From positions 129,423 to 193,422 of the forward strand of contig JADLHG010000005.1 in assembly GCA_020848905.1 (NCBI GenBank): DNA of 64,000 bases, read 5' to 3'. The first letter of the stretch is position 1, and the number at the start of each line of letters is the position of its first letter. The position numbers and the translations under genes are program-made. Below are positions 1 to 8,648 of the stretch, piece after piece. The notes under the pieces are model-generated. The model was not told the origin of the DNA, did no database searches, and saw nothing but the letters and a program-made list of their open reading frames with translations. This DNA comes from Deltaproteobacteria bacterium (lineage in GTDB: Bacteria > Myxococcota_A > Polyangia > GCA-2747355 > JADLHG01).

Positions 1-42
1 ACCCGCGGATCACCAAGGAAGGAGCGAAAGCTCAGCACCCAG

Positions 43-1476
43 TTACTTTACCACCGAGAAGCCCTTTGCAATGGAGTCGTCGATCTTCGTCGGGTCGATC
101 GGGTGGCTCGAGCTGTTGTTCACGTTCAGGTCGAGCAGCGAGGTGCCCGGCACGTAGATCAGGCGGTTCGTGTCCTTCTGGTTGGGGAGGAACACGATAT
201 CGAAGTCCTTCACGTCGGCGCCGTTCTTGTCCACAGCGCGCGAGGTGGCGTTGAGCAGGCCCACCGGGGGCGCGTTCATGCAGCCCGGCTGCGCCGGCAC
301 CACGAAGTCGCCCGTTCCGCCGCCGGAGGTCACGCTGTAGGGCGTCAGGTCGCGAGAGCCCCGCACGTTCGGGTCGGCGTCGAGCGCGGGGTCCGGGTTG
401 TTCCAGAAGTTCGTCCAGCTCTGGTGCTTGATCAGCACGTAGATGCCGGTCCGGTGGTAGTCGTCGCGGTAGTTGAAGGTCGGCGGGTTGACGTACGCGT
501 AGACCATGCCGGTCGCGTACATGTTCTGGTACTGGCCGTTGTCGCGGCTCGCGTTGTTGAAGGCCAGGTTGACGATGACGTGCTTGCTGGCCTGGCTGCG
601 GAGCCATGCCTGCGAGTACTGCACGGTGAGCCCCACCTTGTTCTCGCCGTCGGCCGCGTCCTTCGTGGAGGCCGACCAGTCGAAGACGCCGTTGCGGTCC
701 ACGTCCACGATGATGTCGTAGACGCCCAGGTCCTGGCTCCCCTTGGGGGCGAAGCCCGTGTTCGTCGCGGGGAGGCGCCCCTCGGCGTCGGTCTTCGCGG
801 TCACCGGGCCCGCGAGCAAGTCGGTCTCTCCGCGGGCCGGGAAGGGCCGCCGCTTCCACTGATCGCGGTCGCGCACCACGTAGATGCTGACGGTCGCGTT
901 CCGCGGGAAAGAATCGCCCGCGGCGTAGACGGGCCCGGCCACTTCACCCGGGTCCGCGCCGCCCACCACGAAGGCGTTGATGGCTTTGCCGCTCGCGTCG
1001 GCGGCGTACACGTTCGGCGGCGCCACCTCGTCCACGGCGAAGCCGGGACCCTCGAGGAAGAGGTGCCCCTTCACGGCGATGGCGCCGTTGATGCGGTTCG
1101 TGCCGTCGTCGAGCGTCACGGTCAGCAGATCGCCGACCTTCACGCCGTCGGAGAAGAGCCCGATGTCGTGGGCCAGCGTCGAGGCGGGCACGCGGCCCGT
1201 CGTGTCCGTGAGGAGCCCGCCCACGAACTGGTACGAGGCCCCGTTCGTGACCGTGAGCTGGTACTTGGTGTTCGGGCGCAGCGCGTCGCTGACCGCCTCG
1301 CTCTCCACCAGCAGGGCGTCGTTCAGCCGCAGGACGTTCAGCCCCTGGGAGCTGGTCAGGGCCAGCCGCGCCGACTGAAAGGTCACGTCGCCGGCCCGCC
1401 CGTACTGGGTGCCGTCCGAACCGCAGGCCGCGATGCCGAGCGTGGTGAGAATGACACCAAGGGTTCGACGATACAT
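43..1476 (-). CDS. secreted lipoprotein, unknown function
   Basis: The 477-residue product begins with a lipoprotein signal peptide (MYRRTLGVIL... ending in the lipobox LGIAAC), so it is probably anchored to a membrane on the outside of the cytoplasm. The start at 1476 is preferred over an in-frame ATG 63 nt upstream because a GGGAG ribosome binding site lies 8 nt before it and the signal peptide starts exactly there. The mature part looks like beta-rich repeats, and around residue 255 it holds a DVDRNGVFD loop resembling an EF-hand or dockerin calcium site. Late Trp/Asn-rich segments give no family recognisable by eye. It may be a cell-surface or envelope protein. No enzymatic motif was seen. 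It stands alone, downstream of the kinase and lipoprotein pair but separated from it by a hairpin. Confidence 0.75.
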   Translation of the reverse strand: MYRRTLGVILTTLGIAACGSDGTQYGRAGDVTFQSARLALTSSQGLNVLRLNDALLVESEAVSDALRPNTKYQLTVTNGASYQFVGGLLTDTTGRVPASTLAHDIGLFSDGVKVGDLLTVTLDDGTNRINGAIAVKGHLFLEGPGFAVDEVAPPNVYAADASGKAINAFVVGGADPGEVAGPVYAAGDSFPRNATVSIYVVRDRDQWKRRPFPARGETDLLAGPVTAKTDAEGRLPATNTGFAPKGSQDLGVYDIIVDVDRNGVFDWSASTKDAADGENKVGLTVQYSQAWLRSQASKHVIVNLAFNNASRDNGQYQNMYATGMVYAYVNPPTFNYRDDYHRTGIYVLIKHQSWTNFWNNPDPALDADPNVRGSRDLTPYSVTSGGGTGDFVVPAQPGCMNAPPVGLLNATSRAVDKNGADVKDFDIVFLPNQKDTNRLIYVPGTSLLDLNVNNSSSHPIDPTKIDDSIAKGFSVVK

Positions 1477-1507
1477 GGGCAATGCTCCCTCGCTGGTAAC
1501 AGGCCGA

Positions 1508-1516
1508 AGAGTAGCA
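1508..1516 (-). promoter_or_regulatory. extended -10 candidate for the first lipoprotein gene
   Basis: On the minus strand the sequence TTGCTACTCT holds a TGnTANNNT extended -10 pattern about 30 nt upstream of the start at 1476. No convincing -35 hexamer was found. Confidence 0.3.
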
Positions 1517-1630
1517 AGTCCAATACCAACTGTGGGCATCGTTCTGGATCCACGGTTTATCTCGTAATCGCAGCCACTTGTGGGCCAAGTGAGGCGATGT
1601 GCGTGCGTTCATCACGGAAACGGCTGACCC

Positions 1631-1666
1631 TAGCGCGACGCGGAGAGCCTCCGCTGCGTCGCGCTA
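1631..1666 (-). terminator. strong hairpin between two lipoprotein genes
   Basis: The arms TAGCGCGACGC and GCGTCGCGCTA pair perfectly, and an inner GGAG/CTCC pairing closes a short loop. It lies in the 367 bp gap between the stop of the gene ending at 1844 and the start at 1476, both on the minus strand. No T-run follows on the minus strand, so an intrinsic terminator is possible but not classical; it may act as a transcript-end stabiliser. Nothing else recognisable occupies the gap apart from the -10 candidate. Confidence 0.4.
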
Positions 1667-1843
1667 CACATTTGTGATTATTTAGTAAAACGAGAGGGAG
1701 GGACGTGCCTCGGCCGTCCCCCCCTGGGGTCCCGTCCCCCGCCGGATCTCGCCTCTGCCTGGGGCCAACTGTCCTTTGCGGCCCGTCGTCCGGACGAGGA
1801 TCCGGCGCCGGGCCGAAGGTAGGGGACCGCCCCCGGAAAGCCG

Positions 1844-2593
1844 CTACTGCGGGCGATGCAGGCCGATGGTCAGGTAGCCCGCGCCGAGGGGCGCCACGAG
1901 GTAGGGGAACTGCAGCCCCTTCGCGGCGGCCGCGATGGTGTAGTCCTGCAGGTCCGGCTTGGTGATCACGATGAACTGGCCGAAGACCCCCGTCGCCGCG
2001 CGCGCCGACTCGAAGAGGGTTTGCTGGCCGGCGTTGAAGCGCGGGTTATCGCGCACGTAACGCACCGTGGACCCGGGATTGGTGCGCGCCGACGCCCCTT
2101 CGAGGGCCTTCATCGTCCCCTCCTTCAGCGCCACCACCTGTCCGAGGTAGAGCGCGTGCGTCTCGACCCGCGCCTTGGCCTCGGCGACGACGCCGTCGTA
2201 GAGGCCGCCGCGCATGGAGAGCGCGAAGGCCTCCACCCCGAACACGTCCCCAGCATCGGTGCGTACCGGCTGCGCCTGCAGCGCCGAGAGGTACTTGAAC
2301 TCGCCCGACGCGTCGCTGATGAAGACGTACCCCGGGCCGCCGACCGGCACGCCCTTCAGCGTGAAGCCGCCGTCGGGGCCGGTCTTCTCGGACGCGACCG
2401 CGGTGTCGTAGAAGAGGGCCACCTTCATGTTGGGCGCACCCTTGCACCCGGCCGCGCTCAGGCAGCTCTCGAAGTCCACCACGCGCCCCTTGACGGTGAG
2501 GGTCGGCTTGGTGCCCGGAGTCGTGCCTCCCGTGGAATCCACGCAGCCCACCATGGCGGCGGCGAGGAGCCCGAGGGTGCAGAACGCGCGCAT
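1844..2593 (-). CDS. lipoprotein with carboxypeptidase-regulatory-like region
   Basis: The 249-residue protein starts with MRAFCTLGLLAAAMVGC, a lipoprotein signal peptide with Cys17 as the likely lipidated residue. The start at 2593 is preferred to the ATG 18 nt upstream because an AGAGGA site lies about 5 nt before it. Residues about 30-100 (GRVVDFESC..., TGPDGGFTLKGVPVGG) resemble a CarboxypepD_reg or transthyretin-like beta-sandwich, a module common in secreted proteins. The rest is unassigned. It begins 40 bp after the Ser/Thr kinase gene on the same strand, so the two are probably co-transcribed. It could be an envelope partner of that membrane-spanning kinase; that link is inference from position only. 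Confidence 0.72.
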   Translation of the reverse strand: MRAFCTLGLLAAAMVGCVDSTGGTTPGTKPTLTVKGRVVDFESCLSAAGCKGAPNMKVALFYDTAVASEKTGPDGGFTLKGVPVGGPGYVFISDASGEFKYLSALQAQPVRTDAGDVFGVEAFALSMRGGLYDGVVAEAKARVETHALYLGQVVALKEGTMKALEGASARTNPGSTVRYVRDNPRFNAGQQTLFESARAATGVFGQFIVITKPDLQDYTIAAAAKGLQFPYLVAPLGAGYLTIGLHRPQ

Positions 2594-2633
2594 GCTCGTC
2601 CTCTGGACCACGCCGGTCTCCCGCGACGCAACG

Positions 2634-5600
2634 TCAGGGAGCGACCGGTAGAATCTGTGCCAGCTTGCTGGTCTGTCCCGGCCTGATCTCGACGGTGAAA
2701 TGAAACCGCTGGGTCCCGACCACGAGAGTGATCTTGTGCCGGCCCGGTGCGAGTTTCAAGGGGCTCACCGGCGGCACGGGGGTCTTGAGTCCCGTCGCGC
2801 GGCCGTCCACGAGCACCTTCGCCGAGGGACGCGAGGCGACGATCAGGTACCCGGGCTTGCCCTTCGCGGCGGTCCCATCGCCCGAGGCGGCGTCCTTCTT
2901 TTTTCCCTTCGCCGAGGTCCCGGCAGGGCGCGAGCTCTTGGGCGAGGTCCCCTTGGGCTTCTTGCCGGACCCCGAGGCCGCGCCCTTTGCCGTCGCGGCC
3001 CCCTTGGGCTCGGCGCTCTTCGTGGCCTTCTTGGTGGCGACCGCGGGCTGGGCCTTCGGCTTGCGCAGCTTCACCGTCGCCGCCGCATCGGGTGTCGCCG
3101 TCGCAGGCTCGGTGGCCGAACCCGCGTCGCGCGCATCGTCTGGCTCGTCGCTGGCCGCCGCCGTGCCCTCTGCGTCTCGGGCCGTCTTCGGGGCCGCGTC
3201 GAGAGACGCGACCCGCGCGTCGGGTGCGCTCGACGGGCGTGTGGCTCCATCCGCCGAGCGAGCCAGCGCAGCCACCCCCACCGCGCTGCCAGCCGTCGTG
3301 GTCCGCGGCTCCGCGGAGCGTCGGCCGAGCACAACGTACAGCGCGGCGGCGGCCGCGGCGAGCGCCAGCAGCACGGTCGAGAGGACGACGGGTAGCACCC
3401 AGACCGGCCGGCGCGACGGAACAGCGGCCGGGCGGCCCGAGAGAGGCACGGCCGGAAGCTCCACCCCCCACGGCGTGACGGGGCGGTCGATCACCGCCTC
3501 GGGCTCCTCCTGGCTGTCGGACGCGAGCGGCACCGGCACACCTCGCGGTCGCGAAGGAAGTCGCGGCCGACGGCGCTCGTCCACCGTGTGCTCCTCGGCG
3601 GAGAGGCTAGCGAACTCGAGCCCGGCGGCGCTCGGCTCTTCGAAGCCGGCCCGCCCGTCCTCGCGCGACCCCGTCGGCGCGTCCACCTCGGCCGTGTGCT
3701 GCTCCTCCTCGGGCTCCACGCTCTCCGACAGCCGGCGCCGGGGCAGCGCCAGGCTTTCCTTCGTCGGACCCTCCACGCTCGGACTCGTCCGTGCGCTCTG
3801 CGCCCCACGTGGGCCGCCAGCCACCGCCGTCGGCTCCGTGTCCCGCTTCCGGGAGCGCGTCGCCAGCAGAGAGATGCGCTCCTGCGCCTCGACGGTGTTG
3901 GCGTCCGGATCGTACGGCTCGCCGACGTCGCCCGTGTCGAACTCGGGCAGGCTGTCCATGCTCGAGGAGGCGACGCTCTCGGCCGTTTCCGCGCGGTCCA
4001 CCGCCGCTGCGTCGTCCTCCGCGCCGCCGGAAAGACCGCCACCGAGCGAGCCGGCCAGCGGATCGATCGTGGTCGGATCGTCCTCCGCGTCCTCCCCGGC
4101 GCGGGGGCTCGAGTCCTCGGCGCTCGGGCGCGGCAGCTCCTTCTCGCGTGGGGCGCCCGACGCGGTCGAAGTCCCCAGCCGCGCGAGCAGCGCCGGATCG
4201 GTCGGCAGCTCGTCGGTGGAGAGCGAGACGGGCCCGGCCTCCGGGTTGGCGGCCTGAAAACCCATCAGCGTGCGCCGGTTGCCTGCCGGGCGCAGCTCCT
4301 CGAGCTCCGCGAGCCCCCACCCCTGGATCGCGCTCGGCAGGCCACGCGGGACCTCCTTGGCCATCGCCACGGGGTCGGTGCGCTGCGCAACGGTGGCCAC
4401 GGACGAGATCCCGGGATCGCCGCCGGTCGCCTTGCCGACGTCCTTCTCCTTCGCCTTGTCGGCGGCGCGCTCCTTGTCGGCGGCGCGAGCCCGCGCGCTC
4501 GAGTCGGCCGCCGTCGCCGCGGAGGGAAGCTGTCCGGGGCTCGAAGCGACTGGCCGCGCTGCTCCGGGGCCACCGCTCGGCGGAAAGAGGGTGCGAGCCT
4601 GGGGGTCGATCTTCGCCTGCGCGTCCTTCGGCGCGACGACCATCCCCGACGGACGAGCGGCAGGCATGGCCTTTCCTGACGGCGCGGCGACCACGATCGC
4701 GGCCCCCGGCGGTCGCTCGTCGAGCACGGTGTTCGACGCGTCGTCGAGCTCGGCCGCGGTCGGCGCTTCGGCCAGGGCCACGGGGGAAAGCGCCTCGGCC
4801 TTGGCACGGCCGGCAAACGGCTCCAGACGCCCGCGCGGGCGACCGCTCGACGGCAGCGCCGCGTCTCCGCGAGCCGGAGGCGCGGAGGGTGCGGCGGCGG
4901 GGCCCGCGGGAGCCGCGACCGGCGTGCGCGGGGAGGGCGTGACCGGCGTGCGCGGGGAGGCTGCGACCGGCGTGCGCGGGGCGGGCGCGACCGGCGGGCG
5001 TGGGGCAGGCGCGACCGGCGTGCGTGGGGCAGGCGCGACCGGCGTGCGCAGGGACTCCAGCGCCAGCTCCCGCTGGACCGGCGCGCCCCGCGGGGGCGAA
5101 CTATCTCCGTCGACAGGCTCTCCATCGGGCCCGGCCAGGTCCGTCGCGAAGGTGGACTTCATCCAGCGCGCGAGCTGCATCGCGCTGAAGGTGAGCTTGT
5201 GCGCCTGCGCGAACTCCTCGAGCGCCTCGTGGAGCTCGGAGGCCGTCTGGTAGCGCTTCGCCGGATCTCGCGCGAGCGCCTTGAGCAGGATGGCCTCGAG
5301 GGGCTTGGGCACGAACGGGTTGACCTTCGTCGGGGGCGGAACCGCGGCCCTTCGCACCTTGTCCAGGATGGCGAGCTCGTTATCCCCGTCGAAGAGGCGC
5401 TGCCCCGTAACGCACTCGTAGAGCACGATGCCGAGCGAGAAGAGATCGGTGCGGGGGTCGACCGCCTTCCCCTCCACCTGCTCCGGGGACATGTAGGGGT
5501 ACTTGCCCTCGAAGCCCGTGTTCTTGCGGCTCGACCGGTTCAGCGCGCGCGCGATGCCGAAGTCGATGAGCTTCACCTCCCCTTCGTAGGAGAGGAGCAC

Positions 5601-6056
5601 GTTCTGCGGGCTCACGTCGCAGTGCACGATGCGCAGAAGGTTGCCCGCCGCGTCGCGCTGGTTGTGCCCGTACTCGAGCGCGCCGCAGACGCCCGAGGCC
5701 ACGAACACGGCGAGCGGCACGGGCAAGGTCTTCCGGCTGGCCTTGATCTGCCGCTGGATGCGCCGCAGATCCTTGCCCCGGATGAACTCCATGGCCAGGA
5801 AGTACGTCTCCTCGATCCGGCCGAAGTCGATGACCTGCGCGATGTTCGCGTGGGAGAGGTTGGCCGAGATGCGGGCCTCCTCGACGAACATGGAGACGAA
5901 CTCGGCGTCGTCGGCGACCTGCGGCAGGACGCGCTTGATAGCGACGATCTTCTCGAAGCCCGCGAGGCCCGAGGCTCGGGCTTTGAATACCTCGGCCATC
6001 CCCCCGCCGCCGATGCGTTCGAGGAGCTCGTACTGACCGAATCGTACCGGACTCAT
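2634..6056 (-). CDS. membrane Ser/Thr protein kinase with PEGA domain
   Basis: A 1140-residue eukaryote-like kinase. The N-terminal catalytic domain (about residues 9-275) shows the glycine loop RIGGGGMAEVF, Lys41 in VAIK, the catalytic loop HCDVSPQN (Asp147, Asn152), DFG at 165-167 and a YMSPEQ activation-segment end. The usual HRD arginine is Cys146, so this is a non-RD kinase. Next comes a low-complexity linker of about 550 residues rich in Pro, Ala and acidic residues, including a 24 bp tandem repeat. A single membrane helix (about residue 880, WVLPVVLSTVLLAL) leads to an Ala/Lys-rich stretch and a C-terminal PEGA domain (GYLIVASRPSAKVLVDG). The expected topology is kinase inside, PEGA outside. 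The start codon sits 2 nt from a long palindrome, and no good Shine-Dalgarno sequence is present. The substrate is unknown. Confidence 0.93.
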   Translation of the reverse strand: MSPVRFGQYELLERIGGGGMAEVFKARASGLAGFEKIVAIKRVLPQVADDAEFVSMFVEEARISANLSHANIAQVIDFGRIEETYFLAMEFIRGKDLRRIQRQIKASRKTLPVPLAVFVASGVCGALEYGHNQRDAAGNLLRIVHCDVSPQNVLLSYEGEVKLIDFGIARALNRSSRKNTGFEGKYPYMSPEQVEGKAVDPRTDLFSLGIVLYECVTGQRLFDGDNELAILDKVRRAAVPPPTKVNPFVPKPLEAILLKALARDPAKRYQTASELHEALEEFAQAHKLTFSAMQLARWMKSTFATDLAGPDGEPVDGDSSPPRGAPVQRELALESLRTPVAPAPRTPVAPAPRPPVAPAPRTPVAASPRTPVTPSPRTPVAAPAGPAAAPSAPPARGDAALPSSGRPRGRLEPFAGRAKAEALSPVALAEAPTAAELDDASNTVLDERPPGAAIVVAAPSGKAMPAARPSGMVVAPKDAQAKIDPQARTLFPPSGGPGAARPVASSPGQLPSAATAADSSARARAADKERAADKAKEKDVGKATGGDPGISSVATVAQRTDPVAMAKEVPRGLPSAIQGWGLAELEELRPAGNRRTLMGFQAANPEAGPVSLSTDELPTDPALLARLGTSTASGAPREKELPRPSAEDSSPRAGEDAEDDPTTIDPLAGSLGGGLSGGAEDDAAAVDRAETAESVASSSMDSLPEFDTGDVGEPYDPDANTVEAQERISLLATRSRKRDTEPTAVAGGPRGAQSARTSPSVEGPTKESLALPRRRLSESVEPEEEQHTAEVDAPTGSREDGRAGFEEPSAAGLEFASLSAEEHTVDERRRPRLPSRPRGVPVPLASDSQEEPEAVIDRPVTPWGVELPAVPLSGRPAAVPSRRPVWVLPVVLSTVLLALAAAAAALYVVLGRRSAEPRTTTAGSAVGVAALARSADGATRPSSAPDARVASLDAAPKTARDAEGTAAASDEPDDARDAGSATEPATATPDAAATVKLRKPKAQPAVATKKATKSAEPKGAATAKGAASGSGKKPKGTSPKSSRPAGTSAKGKKKDAASGDGTAAKGKPGYLIVASRPSAKVLVDGRATGLKTPVPPVSPLKLAPGRHKITLVVGTQRFHFTVEIRPGQTSKLAQILPVAP
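4917..5050 (-). repeat. 24 bp tandem repeat in kinase linker
   Basis: About six imperfect copies of a 24 bp unit encode the octapeptide R-T-P-V-A-P-A-P, with A/S/T variants, just after the catalytic domain. Such Pro/Ala repeats act as extended spacers and tend to vary in copy number between strains. Confidence 0.85.
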
Positions 6057-6058
6057 CT

Positions 6059-6239
6059 CTAAAACACCGAACGGGTTGGAAAGCCTACTGCAACGCGACC
6101 TTGCGGCCTGCGCCGGGCAGCCTCGTCGCTGCGCTGCTCAAGATACCGCAAGTATCTCTCCGCTGCTCGCTCCTCGGGTGCCCGGCTCGTCACGCAATCT
6201 CGCGTCTCGTTACGACTTCCAACCCGTTCGGTGTTCTAG
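6059..6239. repeat. 181 bp imperfect palindrome (MITE/REP-like)
   Basis: The whole segment is an inverted repeat centred on position 6149. The outer arms AACACCGAACGGGTTGGAA (6063-6081) and their complement (6217-6235) match perfectly, extended outward by CTA/TAG. Inner arms include ACGCGA (6093-6098) against TCGCGT (6200-6205), TTGCG against CGCAA, and GCCGGGCA (6112-6119) against TGCCCGGC (6179-6186). The tip is AGATAC / GTATCT around CGCAA. It ends 2 nt before the kinase ATG, so its transcript would place the kinase start at the base of a giant hairpin. No transposase is nearby. The rest of the gap up to 6465 holds nothing recognisable. Confidence 0.85.
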
Positions 6240-6465
6240 GCTGCGGTCGCTCGTCGTTGATCGGCCCTCGCACGTCCTCGCGAGGCAGGCGCGGAATCCA
6301 TCAATGGTAGCCCAAGGCGTCCGAGCGCAGCAAGTTGACGCCTCGCGCGGCGCCAGGAGCGGCACCCGCACGAAGCCCTCCGGCTCCTAGGTCGGTGCGC
6401 CCCGGCTCCTTCCTCGATGGCGTCAGGTAGGCGCGAAGTGTACTGGGCGTTCCGGAGGCAGGGTC

Positions 6466-6948
6466 TCACCGAGCGGAGGCAGGGCGCCCCGTCCGCGGGA
6501 GTCTCCGGAAGGCGTAGCCGTCGCGCTGTTTGACGAGCGTCAGCCCGAGCTCGTGCAGCGCACTACGGATCTGCGGAGTCACCTTCGCGCTCCTGAGGTG
6601 CGATTTCCCCCCGAAGTAGCTCGCTCCGACGCGTCCGTTCTGCTTCCAGTGCACCATCTTGTTTCCGGTGGCCGCGTAGACCCTGTCGTTGAGGTCGCCG
6701 ATCTTCAGCTGGAAACGCGCCTGGGGGCCCGCCGACACGTCGAGGGTGGCGGCCGGCGAGGCGTCGAGGACCCTCTGCTGCGCCTCCAGTCGCTTCGACG
6801 CACGAAGCTGCGCCGCTGTGGGATTCCCTTCCAGCGCGACCATGCCGCTGCCGCCGCGTGCCCAGGCCGCGGCCGGAAGCATCCCCACGAGAAGCGCCAC
6901 GATCACGCGCGCAACGTGCACGCCCTTCCCGCTTGCTGGACGAAACAT
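6466..6948 (-). CDS. small secreted protein of unknown function
   Basis: The 160-residue product has an N-terminal signal peptide (hydrophobic VIVALLVGMLPAAAWA, probable cleavage after AWA) and is expected outside the cytoplasm. The start at 6948 is chosen because a GGAGG site lies 6 nt upstream and the signal peptide begins there. The reading frame extends 176 codons further upstream but that part looks like a non-coding shadow. The C-terminal half (YAATGNKMVHWKQNGRVG... SALHELGLTLV) is mixed alpha/beta and could not be assigned to a family. A sigma-54-like promoter lies about 60 bp upstream. It is a single-gene unit. Confidence 0.68.
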   Translation of the reverse strand: MFRPASGKGVHVARVIVALLVGMLPAAAWARGGSGMVALEGNPTAAQLRASKRLEAQQRVLDASPAATLDVSAGPQARFQLKIGDLNDRVYAATGNKMVHWKQNGRVGASYFGGKSHLRSAKVTPQIRSALHELGLTLVKQRDGYAFRRLPRTGRPASAR

Positions 6949-7008
6949 GACGAACCTCCGCGCGTGCTGCCCGGTTATCTGTCCTACACGACGCGCAGCG
7001 ACAGATGG

Positions 7009-7025
7009 TTGCATCGCCCGTGCCA
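7009..7025 (-). promoter_or_regulatory. sigma-54 (-24/-12) promoter candidate
   Basis: The minus strand reads TGGCACGGGCGATGCAA: TGGCACG with the -24 GG, then TGCA with the -12 GC at exact 12 nt phasing. One position of the TTGCA block differs. The predicted transcription start near 7000 gives a leader of about 50 nt to the gene starting at 6948. Confidence 0.5.
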
Positions 7026-7234
7026 CGATGAGGCTCGGCCCGAGACGGGGCGCGGGCGCCACCTCGAGGAAGCAAGGGCCTGGGATCAATGACAGTCCCG
7101 AGCTCCCGGGACGCGCGGCAGCTCCGCCCCTCTCCGCAGCGTCGGCACGCCGCGTGGCAACGGCTGGCGCGGTGACCGGAACAGGAAACCCCAGCGCGGG
7201 CGGCCGCCGACCTGCACGCGCCGTGGGCCCGGCC

Positions 7235-7828
7235 TCACGCGCGCCGGAAGATGAGGGAGAAGTTGTTCGCCGGCATGGGGACGCGCTCGACGAGGTGAAG
7301 GCCGTTCGCCTCGGCCGCGGTCGCGACCTCGGCCAGATCGCGCAGGCCCCAGAGGGGGTTCTCGCCCCGCAGATGAGCATCGAAGGCGGCGTTGCTCTCG
7401 GCGGTGAAGGCGCCGTCCACGTTGTAGGGGCCGTAGAGAAAGAGCAGCCCCGCGGCGGGGAGCGTGCGGCCGGCACCGGCCATCAGCGCGAGGGTGGTCT
7501 CCCACGGGGAGATGTGGACCATGTTGATGCAGAGGAGCGCGTCCGCCGCCGCGATCGGCCAGAGCGGCGCGGTGACGTCGAGGGGGATCGGGGGCAGCAG
7601 GTTCGGCAGACCCGCCTCGAGGCGCCAGGCCTCGATGCTGGCGAGCGCCTCCGGTCGCAGGTCCGAGGGCTGCCACCGCAGCCTCGGCCAGCGCGCCGCG
7701 AAGAACGCCGCGTGCTGACCCGTGCCGGAGGCGAGCTCGAGCACGAGACCGGCCTCGGGGAGATGACGACCGAGCACCTCGGCGATGGGCTCGCGATTGC
7801 GCTCCGTGGCGGCGGCGTGCTGCTTCAT
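7235..7828 (-). CDS. DUF938 family methyltransferase-like protein
   Basis: The 197-residue protein has the DUF938 layout. The N-terminus MKQHAAATERNREPI leads to the SAM-binding-type motif VLELASGTGQHAAFFA (about residues 32-47), then WQPSDLRPEAL, ALLCINMVHISPW and GLLFLYGPYN. Members of this family have a Rossmann methyltransferase fold; their substrates are not established. Length is normal for the family (about 200 residues) and it lacks signal or membrane segments, so it is cytoplasmic. It is divergent from the next gene on the plus strand. A -10-like element (TACGGT) 7 nt before the ATG, with no Shine-Dalgarno sequence, suggests a leaderless transcript. Confidence 0.85.
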   Translation of the reverse strand: MKQHAAATERNREPIAEVLGRHLPEAGLVLELASGTGQHAAFFAARWPRLRWQPSDLRPEALASIEAWRLEAGLPNLLPPIPLDVTAPLWPIAAADALLCINMVHISPWETTLALMAGAGRTLPAAGLLFLYGPYNVDGAFTAESNAAFDAHLRGENPLWGLRDLAEVATAAEANGLHLVERVPMPANNFSLIFRRA

Positions 7829-7835
7829 CCCACGG

Positions 7836-7841
7836 ACCGTA
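7836..7841 (-). promoter_or_regulatory. -10 element, leaderless type
   Basis: TACGGT preceded by TGC on the minus strand, 7 nt before the DUF938 ATG. The predicted transcription start coincides with the start codon. Confidence 0.33.
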
Positions 7842-7986
7842 GCAGGGTTCGCAAGCGGCGCGCGAGGAGGTTCGGGCCGGCGGCGGCGTATGAGGATGCA
7901 TCAGACACTCCCGCAACCAGGTCCTCCTCACGCTCCTCGTCGCCGGCGCGAGCTCTGTCGCGCTCACCTCGAGCCCGCGGGCCGAG

Positions 7987-8517
7987 GTGCGACAAACGGC
8001 CACCTCCGTCCCGCGCGGTGACGGCACCTGCGGTGTGCTCTTCGGCGACGCGGTTCAGCGCGCGACGAACGGCCGGCAGCGTAGCGCCTCGCTCTACTGG
8101 ATCGACACCCGCGGAGCGCGCGTGCTGGTGGCCCACGGCCACGAGCGCTGGGACACGCCGAGGCGGCTCGAGCTAGCCGGGCTGACGCTGCTCAGCGTAG
8201 CGCCCGAGCGCGGCGACGCGACGGTCGTCGTCTCGACGGAGCTGGCGCGACGGGCCGGCTGCACCGCGGGACGCTACCGGGTGGCCATCGACCACGCGCT
8301 CGGGCAGGGCACCGCCGTGCTGTCCGTGCTCCCCTCAGGACTCCTGGTCTCGCGGGGCGACCGCGTGCACTTCCTCGCCGCGGCGGGCCGACGCGCCCCC
8401 GAGTGGATGATGGTCTGGGGCTCGCCCTTCGAGCTCAAGCCCCTCTCGGAGGGCGGAAGCGGAGACGCCTACGCCCGCTACGGTCGGCACTACCTGCGGC
8501 ACGCCAGCATCGACTAA
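7987..8517 (+). CDS. probable secreted protein, start uncertain
   Basis: An open frame of at least 176 codons ends at 8517. The only standard start is the GTG at 7987. In the same frame immediately upstream (7900-7986) lies a convincing signal peptide: RHSRN, then hydrophobic VLLTLLVAGASSVAL, then TSSPRA, just before the GTG. That stretch is closed by a TGA at 7891 and has no ATG, GTG or TTG. Either translation begins at the rare ATC at 7900, or a one-base change separates the ATG at 7896 (next frame) from the rest. The mature sequence (TSLYWIDTR..., HFLAAAG...) matches no family I know. The protein is likely periplasmic or exported if the upstream part is used. Confidence 0.6.
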   Translation: MRQTATSVPRGDGTCGVLFGDAVQRATNGRQRSASLYWIDTRGARVLVAHGHERWDTPRRLELAGLTLLSVAPERGDATVVVSTELARRAGCTAGRYRVAIDHALGQGTAVLSVLPSGLLVSRGDRVHFLAAAGRRAPEWMMVWGSPFELKPLSEGGSGDAYARYGRHYLRHASID

Positions 8518-8620
8518 CCCGGCGGGCGCCTCCGCCAGCCTGTCACGCGCCAGCCATCCTGCCCCGACAATCCGTCCCTCGCGCCCGTAGCGCCGCGAGC
8601 AACCGCGGGGTTCTCCGTCG

Positions 8621-8636
8621 CGGCACCGTCCTTGCA
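8621..8636 (+). promoter_or_regulatory. sigma-54 (-24/-12) promoter candidate
   Basis: CGGCAC-N5-TTGCA, matching the consensus at all but the first base, with GG and GC at the correct 12 nt phasing. The expected transcription start is about 8647, only 1-2 nt before the ATG at 8649, so the transcript would have almost no leader. Confidence 0.55.
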
Positions 8637-8648
8637 CTCTCCCCCGGC

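Noticed and set aside
2728-4257. A 509-codon open frame on the plus strand opposite the kinase linker
   Set aside because: It is Ser/Ala/Arg low complexity, has no domain motifs, and the opposite strand encodes a clear kinase with PEGA domain.
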